From Takakia lepidozioides (Eukaryota; Streptophyta; Takakiopsida; Takakiales; Takakiaceae), in contig CM060734.1 of assembly GCA_030704615.1 (NCBI GenBank), forward strand, positions 55,506,042 to 55,570,041: DNA of 64,000 nucleotides. Reading direction: 5' to 3'. This document shows, in pieces, positions 11,185 to 21,845 of the stretch; the first letter of the stretch is position 1; every line of letters starts with the position of its first letter. A program made the position numbers and the translations under genes. The notes below the pieces were generated by a model. It searched no databases and had not been told where the DNA came from. It saw nothing but the letters and a program-made list of their open reading frames with translations.

Positions 11185-12277
11185 GTGCATCGCACTCGAA
11201 ACCAGCGGAAGCAACAGAGGGCCATCTGGAGCTCAGGTGTCAAGAGCTCCAATTCTTGGCGGCCATTGTATTTCAGACTGGACTGTAGGTCTCTTAGTAG
11301 AGATTACTATATTGGAGCATCATACCTACGTACTTAGATATCCAGCTGCTTTTAGATTTTAAATTTAGTCTTCGCTGGTTGATTTATGGGAGATTTATGG
11401 TTGTCTGAGCTGCGCAGTGCTACGAGTGTCATCACTACCTAATCATTATCTAGATCTATTATCCGACAATGGCTGGAGCAGCCTGTTTACACGATATAAT
11501 TTACAGGCTCACCTGCAGTTTTTCCAGACAGTGGAGTCGTGCTTGAATTCGTTTTCACTCCGGTTTTCTTTTTCATTCTGCAACTGGTTCTGGGATGTTC
11601 GACTTCCCAGGCCTCCCTCTGCTTGTAGCTCCATAGTGCTCAAGAAGAATGGGCCACTGGAGTAAATTCCAAAGGCACAACTAGGGCCAGGATAGGAATT
11701 CCACCAATATGCTATTGAGACTGAAACTTTACATATAAGCACTCATCAGAAATATCATACAATCTGGTCATTATCGGTATTGCATTTACAAGTGTCCTAA
11801 TACAACATGCTGTTCATATGCATCTCAGCACTACAATATAAGCACCCTTAGTCGTGCAGAGAAACATAATTACCAAGCCCAAGCCTTGTAGTGATGAGTG
11901 CTTTCTTGTCTAATAGTATCAAGATGCATGTACACCACCAACTAACTAAGCTAGAACCATAGCAACAACAGAGGTACTGCACACTTTGATATCATGAAAG
12001 CCCAAGCCCACGTACCTGGTAAGGAAACCTCCAGGATAGATCTTAGAACTGCTTTCGGGTTTGGCTGCACAGTCGCTTTGACAGTACAGCAGCGATTGCG
12101 TTGTCTAACAGATAACTGCGCGCTTCAATCTGTTTGGTAGCCACTTCAGTACTTGGGCGGCCGTCGCACCGCATTCCACCACATGATGAGTCCGTGCGAC
12201 CTGCTGAGTTTTACTAGTCTCTCTGCATAATCTCTCTCTCTCTCTCCGCGGACGTTTTCAAAAGGAAACCGCGAACG
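11185..12277. other. Intergenic region
   Basis: About 1.1 kb including the 3' UTR of the lipid-transfer gene and upstream sequence of the next gene. A CT microsatellite lies near 12230-12246. No gene was supported. Confidence 0.4.
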
Positions 12278-12285
12278 TTATAAAG
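12278..12285 (+). promoter_or_regulatory. Candidate TATA box
   Basis: TTATAAAG lies about 200 bp before the ATG at 12487 and is followed by a CT-rich leader. It fits the two-exon gene downstream. Confidence 0.4.
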
Positions 12286-12486
12286 TACCATTTCATTTCA
12301 TTTCTCTCTGCCTCTGCCTGTGATATCGTCTGTCTCTAACGAGTTCGCTCTCTCTTGTAGGATCCAGAGCTCTACGGAGAATGCACAGTTGCTGTTACTG
12401 TAGGTTAGTTACAGCTGCAGGCAGAGTTTTTTCAAAGTACACGTGTAAGATGTAGCATAGTTCCTTAGAAGTGGTTGGAGGCAGCT

Positions 12487-13840
12487 ATGGGTGGGGGCTC
12501 AATCACTTCAGAAGAGTTGGCGGAGGATCTCGCTGCCTGGTGCGTCGTGGAGTACTCTGAAGAGGAAACCCGTGAATATTGTGCCCTTGGAGACATATGG
12601 GCAATTTTGCAGGTAACTGTTTGACGCATGTCGATGAATTTTCTTCTCCTTCGTCAAGATTAAAAGGTTGGTTTTGTACATTGAATGATCCTTCCAGGTA
12701 CCAGCAATTCTGCGTTCAATACAGAGACGGAAGCTATTGATCAGTTGGAACATATATATATGCAGTTTTTGACACGCTAAAAGTTCATTGAGCGCTTGGT
12801 CAATTGTGTGTCGCTGCTCCGATAGAACCAGCCAATACTTCAAGACAGTCCTTTTCCTAAGATTTTAGTCTGTTCTTAGTTGCTTCTGTATCTCCCTGGT
12901 TAACGATGCGTTAATATCTGTCATCACACACCAGTGACATTCTTCTGTGCAGGAGGGTGCGCGGGCTAAACCTGTCTGTAGAAAAGATGCTTCCTACAAT
13001 CAGAAAACACGGTTTGAACATTTTCAAGGAGAGGACTCTACCAATATAGCTTCATCCGACGGCAAGGGACTGCCTGCATACACAGTGGAAAACAATCCGG
13101 GATTGGATCATAGTAAGGCTCATGCGCTACTAATGGGAGAAAATCCGAAACAGAAGGTCCTTCTTGAGACGCTACAGGATTCTCTCCTGACGTATTGTCC
13201 TACGTTTCCAGAGAAACCAGGGAATCCCTTCTTAGCTGGAGTCATCAACGGCGATGAGCTGCTTGTAACCTTGGAAAATTATATGCCACAAACCTTGGCA
13301 CCATCAAAAGTTCGGTCTGAGGATGTTGCGAGCCGGCCAACAGAGGGAGAGAAGGAGATTCAAGAATCATGGGCCCTGCAGAGCCTGGATCAGCTGAAGG
13401 GTGAGGATGCTAACTGTTCAAAGGCAGGTGCAGCAGCTGTGCAACAGTCTCCGAGAGTTGGGGCAGTACATGAGGTGCCAACCTTTGATCTTCAAGCACA
13501 ACGTCCCACTGACAGCGTAGCGGTGAACAACTCGCCGCACAATCCAGTCGTCACAGATGCTTCGAAGTCATTAACTGCTTGCCAGACTTCTGCAATCAAG
13601 GAATTTCGAAATGAGAAGCTAGCTGCCTCGAAGCTTCTGAAGAGAGACGATGTGCCAGGATCAACCTGGCAGAAGAGTCGAGGCATGTCCGGCAAGCTTG
13701 GCCAGGACAACTTGGGTTTACACACAGAAAGAAACATTGGGCCCCCTTATCCAAACACATCAACTCATGGACCTGGAGACTCCAGAGGCCACAAGAAAGA
13801 GTTCAGCGACAGAGGTTTCTTTCAGATGTACTTTCCATGA
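12487..13840 (+). CDS. Unknown protein, 2 exons (about 337 aa)
   Basis: Exon 1 is 12487-12612 (42 codons from ATG GGT GGG). The intron is 12613-12952, with GTAACT donor and TTCTGTGCAG acceptor. Exon 2 is 12953-13840 and ends with TGA. Both exons are in phase 0, so the join is clean. The N-terminal 42 residues are acidic and Trp/Glu-rich (GGGSITSEELAEDL, then AAWCVVEYSEEET). The body is hydrophilic, Ser/Pro/Glu-rich and probably mostly disordered. The C-terminus ends in an aromatic tail (SDRGFFQMYFP) that looks like a conserved short motif. There is no signal peptide or membrane segment. I do not recognise the family. The well-formed splice sites, a long uninterrupted second exon and a TATA candidate upstream argue for a real gene. 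Confidence 0.7.
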
Positions 13841-15460
13841 TTCTACATTGCCTTAATCCAGAACATTCGCAGGCCGGGTGGACGCTGCTAGCTGAAGCCA
13901 AGAGGATGCATCTAGGCGTTTAGTCGTTTGCAAACTTGTAACTAAAGAACTGTTGAAGGATTTTGTAGGTATCAGTCCTCACTAAGGCGTCTCCTGGTGT
14001 GGAGGCTTCACTGACACACCTGATGCACTGACTACCCTGGAGATTTTGCGGATACCTCCCATCGTCCAATAGTCCTCCCATCCTCCCATCCCTTTTTGTG
14101 TAGTCCTCCCATCCTCGAATTCATGATCCATAATTTTGCAAGTGTTCCGAAGGCGCAAGATGTGTCCTTTCTGATGAACTCGACATGACTCGATCTCAAT
14201 AATGCACATATGAATGCGAGCTCCATACGTATGCCACATTCACCAGAATTCTGTATGTACATATTAACATATCAGCTCCTTGCCCCGTGCAGTGTACTGT
14301 AATGCATGAACGTGAAACTTACCTACCTGCATACATTTCCTGCACCCTGCGTTCTAGCTTAGGACATTCTATATCCCATTTGCACTCTAGGATAACACCT
14401 CATTTCTGCCTTAGAGCGCGTCCAGAATTCTTCTCTTTAAACCCAATCCAGAGGCACCACTCATACCCCTAAATTCACAAGCCACAAGAATGGGCCTTCA
14501 AAGGTATGTTGGGGCCAATTTGAAAGCCTATGGGGCATCCATAAGGGAAAGAAAAGCTGGAGTTGCAGATGGCCCACACTAGCACTTGCTGATTCCAAAA
14601 TGCTGCAGACCACTCACAAGAAAGTGCAGGTGGCAGTGAAGTCTTACTCCTTCATCAGAAGTTGATGCTGCCAGCAGTTTTCAGTTGTGCAAGGAGATAT
14701 CCTTCAACAACCCCAGAATGTAATCCAAGCTTGTTGCATGAACTTCCTTGGGAAACTTGTTCCTGCAGTGGTTAATGAGACTGCCATGCATTCATGGTGA
14801 AATGACCTAAGCAGGAATTTTTGGAACTCTTGACAAATTATAAACAGGAGTTGCCAGGACAAGGATAACTTTAATTGTCACATGCAACCTGGGTCTATTG
14901 CACAACTTCTTTACAGCCCATCAGATCTCAATATGTTCCTGTTTGCTTGTGATGCATAATACACCGTCACCTTTTCCATCACCTCAGTCATGTGAGAGAT
15001 TGTTAAGAGGAGTGCGCCAAGTTGGTCTTTTACATGAAACAAGCTGCTCTGAAATAGTACAGTAGTCCTACTCCCTGCCTCTCCATCCAAACTTAACACA
15101 ATATCTATCCATTAAATCTCTGCAGTGAGACAGGTGGAGAGGCCTATCGGCTGGAGGCAACTCATGCTGATTCCAGCAATTGTTGTACCTTATTTTCAAA
15201 GAGAGCACAGTAGAGTGACAGTTCTACAGATAGACGAACAGTCACAAGGTAACCATGCCTCATGTAATAGGATCAATAGCACTGCTATCAAGATACCTAA
15301 GAATAAAATAATTTCAGCTACAAGCTGTGTGTCTCAGTTTCTTACCTTCACCAGGTAGCAATAAGAGAGAACTCGCGAGTTCTATCCAGTATATATACGA
15401 GCTTCTTTCCCTACAATTGACATTTTTAGATTACAAAACAAGAAAGCTGTGAAGACAGCC
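13841..15460. other. Intergenic region
   Basis: Contains the 3' UTR of the preceding gene and spacer. A short degenerate repeat of CCCATCC/TAGTCCTCCCATCC lies near 14058-14115. No gene supported. Confidence 0.4.
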
Positions 15461-16059
15461 CTAAGTTCTGTCACTCCTCGGGGTTGCCCATTCAACACGC
15501 AGGATGAGATTGTCATATCCATAACCGTCCAGCTTGGTGATGGCTCGGATCGCATCATCCCTGCACAACCATTCCATAAACCAATCAGGAAACTTGAGGA
15601 CCTCGGGCAGCCAGCACAGAGGACCACAGTGACACCAAAGTTGATTGGTTGATGGGTGGAGTCTTAGCAACAAACCACCATCACATCAGTCGCTCACATG
15701 TGACCTGTGTCTCTAAGAGAGTTAATGCTGGGAGACCACCATCTACATGCCTAATATTTAGAGGTGGGGCAACAAACAGGTCTTTCTACTCAAGTGGAGG
15801 CAACATGACGAAACACAACAAAATCAAAACCACAAAAAAAACACACCTGTTGACGAAATTGATGAAGGCAAACGCACGACTGAGCCCTGTTTCCCGATCA
15901 AATGCAACATGTATGCGAGAAATGGCACCAAACGGTCTAAAAAGCTCCTGGAGATCCTGTTCCCGGGTGTCCTCAGACAGATTCGTGACCTGGATAGAGT
16001 TGTCGTCCCTTCCCCTGCGCATACTCTCACCCTCATTTCCTTTAGCCCCTCCTCGCATA
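15461..16059 (-). CDS. eIF3g: eIF3 subunit G, last two exons (RRM domain); partial
   Basis: On the minus strand, exon n-1 is 16059-15847 (acceptor TCCTCCCAG, donor CAG|GTGTGT) and the last exon is 15560-15461 (acceptor GTTGTGCAG, stop TAG). The join completes an AGG codon. The translation carries a whole RRM: RNP2-like IQVTNLSEDT, RNP1-like RAFAFINFVN, and the C-terminal KLDGYGYDNLILRVEWATP typical of eIF3g. The protein is a subunit of the eIF3 translation-initiation complex; the RRM sits at its C-terminus. The N-terminal half, including its zinc-knuckle region, was not found upstream within the window. Either earlier exons lie beyond long repeat-filled introns or this is a gene fragment. RNP1 has RAFAF where RGFGF is usual, which hints at relaxed constraint. 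Confidence 0.85.
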
Positions 16060-16865
16060 CTGGGAGGAAATCATGTAGGTGTGTCGAGAGAGTGCGAGTT
16101 GCAAACACGACCAAGACCAAGATTGAAGACCAGATAACTAAACATTATTCTTTGCCTCTTTTATTTTCTAAAAACTATTATCCTTATTATTATTAATTTC
16201 CTTTTTTTTTTTTTTTTTTTTTTTTTCTTTTTTTTCCGAATCCATCATGGTCCATGAGGACAAATACAAAGGAAACTATGACCATTGCTTATAGAGCGTA
16301 CCTTATTGCATGGAGTCTTGCCATCGCTTATAAAATGTACTCTCACGTTAAAGAAATTTTACTTTACTTTACTTTATCTTACTCCTCTAAAGAAATAATT
16401 GTTACGGTTGGGTAAGTAAATGGGCACGGTGCTGGTACTTATTAGCAATCACCCAGTAGAGCCCAGCCCTGGAAAGGGGAAAAGAATGGGCCCAGCCTTA
16501 CAGGGTAGTCCCATGAGATATCTTACGCGGGAGATATGTCTTACAGGGGATTTCTGGCCTGTAAGACCCCCCATCGGAAAATTCTGCTCCAGAAGATCCC
16601 TAAAAACACAAAGGGGAAAAGTTCGAGAACCTTTACGACATCCAGAAGTCAAAAGTATATAAGAATTTGTTCTCAAGTATTCATGTAAGATAGAAAGTCT
16701 AGATACAATAGAGTGACATGGCCTCAGATTACATAATACTGTCTAGGTGAGTCACGAATGGTCCAATCCTATCTTCATGGGATAGTGTGTATACTTTTAG
16801 TTCGGGAACTCTAAATTGTGATGCAGTGACATTGTCACAGAGGCAAGTCCCATCTCTCGAGAGTG
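16060..16865. other. Low-complexity and unassigned sequence
   Basis: Contains a T-tract (16201-16226 plus a second run), (TTTAC)n near 16360-16378, and a stretch at 16420-16670 with GGGGATTTCTGGCCTGTAAG-type sequence and a TATATAA near 16655 that resembles LTR promoter DNA. No partner repeat was found to prove an LTR. Confidence 0.3.
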
Positions 16866-17660
16866 ACATGGAAATTAGGAAGTGTAACTCTATTCGAGGT
16901 GATACTGGGTTGCCATGGGAGGGAGTGTAAACTGCACTTGGGGTTACAACTAGGTTTACATGGTGGGAAGTGTAACTACACTTGGGGTTATACCGGGTTA
17001 CAGAGGGAGTGTAAACCTGCACTTGGGGTTACACTAGGGTACATGGTGGGAAGTGTAACTACACTTGGTTATTTAAACCGGGTTACAGGGGGAGTAAAAT
17101 AACTCCACTTGAGATTAACCGGGTTACACGGCAGGGAGTATAACTCCACTTGAGAGTACACCCGGGTTACATGGCGGGGAGGGTACTCTACTCTACTCGA
17201 CCATAACTCACACTTGGTCCTCAAAATTTGACTAATTTCAAATTTGGCTAAGTATGGAATGGACTAAGAGGAGTTATATAAGATATAGGGTGACAACCAA
17301 CTCCACTTGGGGTTATACCATGTTTACATGGCAGGGAGTGTACCTCCATTCGGGGTTACACTGGATTAGATGGAAAGGAGTCTAACTCTACTCGACGTAA
17401 CTCACATTTGTTCTCAAAAATTTTGACTAATTCCAATGGACTACGATGAGTTATATAAGACACAAGGTGCGGTAACTCCACTTGGGGTACATCGGGTTAC
17501 AATCGTCGTGAATGTAACTTCCATTCGGGGTTACACTAGATTACATGGAAGAGAGTGTAACTCTACTCGGCGTGACTCACACTTGGGTCTCAAAATTTGA
17601 CTTATTTTCCAAATTAGGCTAAGTATAAAATGAGCTAAGATAGGAGTTAGACACAGACAC
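16866..17660. repeat. Composite minisatellite, about 40-bp and about 100-bp units
   Basis: Units of roughly 40 bp follow the consensus CACTTGGGGTTACACCGGGT then TACATGGNGGGAGTGTAACT, and repeat many times from 16870 to about 17190 and again near 17300 and 17485. Between these blocks, a second unit of about 100 bp starts TCTACTCGRC…AACTCACACTTG and continues CTCAAAATTTGACTAATTTC…GAGTTATATAAG. It appears three times (near 17205, 17390, 17565). This is therefore a higher-order array of two alternating units. Confidence 0.75.
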
Positions 17661-19309
17661 AGAGTGACACTATGTCGCGCACCTCACTTCGTGAGCTCCC
17701 CCCTCAAGTCATAGTTACTCGTCTGATGCGCGCAGCCTAACTCCCAACCTGGCAGCCGGGCCCAACTCGGAGCTTCGACTGCTCACCCGGGGCATAACGG
17801 TCTCCCTTTTTGTTCCTCCCAAAGAACCCTCCACGATTCGGAACCAGCGGAATTTCCCTTTGGTAGTTGGCAGTCCGGAACACTCCCCACTCTTTGGTCG
17901 CTTTCCGGCTTCGGCTCGCATCCGCTTACTCACTAGTTTTGGTCACCACGGGCTTTGCAACCGTTCTCGGGGTTACTACTCACTCCCTATATATATCTTT
18001 TGTAGCTGTCCGGCGGGGGTTTCACAAACAAACCATGTGCCATTTTATGGCTGAACCACCACGAACACACCCTCGACTCCCGGTGATGAGTCCGGCGGTG
18101 AGTCTTGGCCCCACCCACCACGGCCCCTATGGACCGTGATGAGGTCCCCAAGACTCCCACGACTCCCACACCACGAGGTCTCCGCCCCAGGGTGAGTCAT
18201 ATGCCACCCCCACTAAGTCCCCCTAAGCTATAAACCACCACCCCCTTGTGGAGACCACCCCCACCGCAAACCCTTGCTCAAGGTGATGCCAAAAAGCGGC
18301 ATCATGAGCGGTCGCAAGCATGTTGTTGCAGTAAGGCGATTCGATCCTCGGGGAGGATCGTTCCTTGGCCTTGAAGTAGGCCAAGAAAGAGTGCACTGGG
18401 AGGAGCTTGAGAGGCTCCCACTTGGCTGGGACTTGGAGGAAGTTCGGCCCGAACTAGCTAGTGGAGAGTAGCCAAGTGTGGGGTTTGGTTTCTTTGGCCA
18501 TGGGACGCCATGGTACGGAAACAAACTCCTTGATGTGGACGCCACAACTTGGATGTTCGTTTCACACAAAATGGACAAGCCGATGAGGACACTCGACTCC
18601 CTGTTTGGTATGGATGTGTGTCGTGGCCCTTTGCCTTGAGGGCAGGGGTCGGGACACAAGAGGGGTTGCCCCTGTGGTGGGGGCAGTGGCAGCGATAGGT
18701 ATGGGGGCTGAAGCACCCTTGAGTGCCCAAGGCACTCAGAGGCGGAGGCGCTCACTAGTGTGGAGCCCCCGTGAATTGGGAACCCTTATTGACTAGGAAG
18801 ATAACCTTGAACCAACCGCCGCCCCCAATCACTACAATTGGGTCCATCTTTAAAATGTTGGCCCTGAGGTACGGGAACACGCCGAAGCCGCACTAAAACG
18901 ACTTCGTCCCGGGCTACACGATTATAGTACGTGAACGAAGCACGTAGCTTCCCGCGTTAGCCCGCACTACAAAGCAACCCCTCGGTAGCGCAGTTATAAT
19001 ATGTGCACTCGCCAGGTGCGCACTAGCACGTGAACTCCTAAAAAAGGCGCAAGTTTTTTTTGCCCCTTGAATGGAGTCACTCGATTTTCGGCACTGCACA
19101 AACACAACGATTAACCCAATTTACAATCTCCCACTTTTGTAAGCTAGCATGCATTCTAAACACCACTAGCCAACCACACCATGCATCACCATCCAAACAA
19201 AATAGACGCACACCATTTGGAACCCTTTCCTTTATTACAATTTTTTGTACAATACAGTTTTTGCAATCGGATTCCTAAGCTAGCTAAGCTAAGCCGGGCT
19301 AAGCATGCA
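17661..19309 (-). repeat. Probable 3' LTR region of the adjacent chromovirus
   Basis: The purine tract read on the minus strand at 19326-19310 (GGGGGAGGAAGGGAAA) is followed by TGCATGCTTAGCC, as at a polypurine tract/3' LTR junction. The LTR would run leftwards from 19309. Its far end was not located, because the 5' copy of the element is missing. No gene was supported here. Confidence 0.35.
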
Positions 19310-19409
19310 TTTCCCTTCCTCCCCCACGCTCCAAGTTGATGTCCCCATCAACGCTTCTTTCCTTTGGAGGTCGCCCTTCAAAACTGCAACCGACCCCGGC
19401 GGATGCGTT

Positions 19410-21845
19410 TCCCATTTCTGAGGCACGACCCAAAAAATGCCTCACATGATGATAGCCCTTCCATTTGACGAGATACTACTCCGTTTCTCGGTTCTTGAAC
19501 CTCCTCGACTTAAGTACTTGCCTCCACCTCGTACTTAGGTTCATTTTCATGATCCAACCGCACAGGTGGCGGACGCAATACTTGATGCCGATTCGGACGC
19601 GCTTCATCTTGAAGTAAGGCTTCAAAGGGAGACGTGGAATACTGGATGCACCTTTGCTGTTTGCCGGCAGCGTCCATTCATACACATCCTCATTCATAAC
19701 CTTCCGGATGCGAAAGGGTCCCGCATACGGAGGTACGAACTTTGGACTCAACTTCCGAGGTAGTCGAATTTTTGATGTTCAACCAGACCTCCGTGCCTGC
19801 CTCAAACTTCACTTCCCTCCGCTTCCATTCACCTGCCTTTCATACCGTTTCCTTCCTAGCTTGGCAATGTTGTACTTTGCGAGCTTTTCACAAACGCTCG
19901 CGTTCTCAGTAGTACCGCCGCTACTGCCGGTTCCTCAACGTCCTGGGCGGCCCAACTTGTCGGCACCAGAGGTGCTTTTTCCATAGACCAATACAAAAGG
20001 GGAAACTCCCGTTGCGGAGTGTTCTGTGTTATTATAACAGAACTCTGTCTCGTCTAAGTGTTCCACCCAGTCTGTTTGGTCTGCCGACACGTAATTCCGC
20101 AGATCTGCTTCACTACGGAATTCAGTCTTTCCGTTTGGCCGTCGGTTGTAGGTCGGAAGGCGGTGCTCATCTTCAGCCTCGTCCCACATCTTCTTCCAAA
20201 AGTGCCCTCCAAAATTTACTCGTAAACTTTGGATCGCGGTCCGAGACAATATCCGTCTCGGGACTCCATGATGCTTTAAGACGTGGGCGAAGTAAAGTCG
20301 CTTTTCTCATAGAGGCGGCCCAACTTGTCGGCACCAGAGGTGCTTTTCTCATAGACCAATACAAAAGGGGAACTCCCGTTGCGGAGTGTTCTGTGTTATT
20401 ATAACAGAACTCGTCTCGTCTAAGTGTTCCACCCAGTCTGTTTGGTCTGCCGACACGTAATTCCGCAAGATCTGCTCACTACGGAATTCAGTCTTTCCGT
20501 TTGGCCGTCGGTTGTAGGTCGGAAGGCGGTGCTCATCTTCAGCCCTCGTCCCCATCTTCTTCCAAAGTGCCCTCCAAAATTTACTCGTAAACTTTGGATC
20601 GCGGTCCGAGACAATATCCTTCGGGACTCCATGATGCTTTAAGACGTGGGCGAAGTAAGTCGCCCCTGTTTCCTGCGCGTTGTCGTCTCCTTGGTGAGGA
20701 TGAAATGGGCCATTTTACTAAACCTATCTACCACCACCATGATTGCATCGAATCCTTTTGACAGCGGCATAGCAGTCATGAAATCCATCGAGACGCTTTC
20801 TCAAGTCTCCTCTGGAATCGGCAAGGGTTGTAACAGCCCCGCTTGCTTTTTGTATTCGCTCCGGTTTTGTTGGCATGTGGTGCATGTTTTGACATACTCC
20901 TCTGCCTCATCCCTCAGTTTGGGCCAGAAATATTCTTTCTTCAGAGTGCCGCAGTGCGCTTGGCTCCGCCGTGGCCCGCAAGCGGGCTATCATGGCATTC
21001 TCTCAAGAGCTATCTCTGATCCCTCCCTTCGCCACGTAGAGACACTTTTGCTTATACCGGAGCAGTCCATTTTGCAAGTAGAACTGCGATTTAACCCCCA
21101 TCCTCAAGTCCTGCATCACGGAATTCGCTAGCTCATCCTTCCGGCAAGCCTTCCGGATCTTCTTTTGGAGCGTCGTCTCGCCCCTATACACCAACAAGAG
21201 CTGCTGCTTTCTACTTAAAGCATCGGCCACCACGTTGTCCCGTCCCGTTTGTACTGGATATCCACGTCGAACACCGCCAAAGTATCTTGCTACCTAAGTG
21301 TTTGGGGACAACTTGGGCTGCGTGGCAAAATAACTTCACCATGACATTGTCCGTGAACACCTTCACTGGGTTGGAACCACATAGTGGCGTAAAGCTCAAG
21401 ACAGTGCACCACCGCCTTCGTCTCTTTCTCGTGCGTTGGCCACCGTCGCTCCACTTCATTCAGTTTCTTACTTTCGTAAGCTACTGGGCGTCCATCTTGC
21501 ATCAGTACACCCCCAATCGCGAAGTCCGACACATCTGTATGAATCTCGAACGGACGATCGAACTCCGGGATTTTCAAGAGTGGAGCTTCCGCCATCCGCT
21601 GCTTCAATTCAGCAAAAGCTTGGCCACAAAAGGTGTTCCATGCCCAGACTTTGGATTTACACAGAAGGTCTGACAGCGGCCCCGCAATCTTGGCGAAATT
21701 TCTCACATACTTCCGGTAATAGGAGGCGAGTCCTAGGAAGGATCGCACTCCCGGGACCGAAGTCGGAGGCTCCCAGTCCAAGATTGCCCTCACCTTCCTG
21801 TCATCCATTCTGATCCCATCCTGTGTAATCACATGCCCCAGGTTG
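19410..21845 (-). pseudogene. Ty3/gypsy chromovirus pol (RT end, RNase H, integrase, chromodomain), truncated
   Basis: On the minus strand, order fits a Ty3/gypsy pol. It starts with the RT thumb (GHVITQDGIRMDDRKVRAI near 21840; VRSFLGLASYYRKYVRNFA near 21730), then RNase H (EIHTDVSDFAIGGVLMQDG near 21530; ADALSRKQQLL near 21225). Integrase core pieces follow (SDRDPKFTSKFW near 20240; FCYNNTEHSATGVSPF near 20040). Last are an integrase C-terminal YAGPFRI-type motif (near 19720) and a chromodomain remnant (KYEVE…SRRFKNRETE…YLVKWKGY near 19540-19445). A chromodomain after integrase defines the chromovirus clade. Several frameshifts break the protein. RT catalytic motifs are missing because the element is cut at about 21845 by unrelated plus-strand sequence. 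Part of the integrase is tandemly duplicated. Confidence 0.88.
19946..20665 (-). repeat. About 370-bp tandem duplication inside the integrase
   Basis: The segment starting CGGCCCAACTTGTCGGCACC at 19946 recurs at 20316 with near identity, through GAGTGTTCTGTGTTATTATA up to GGGCGAAGTAA. Copies differ by scattered one- to three-base indels. Confidence 0.85.
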
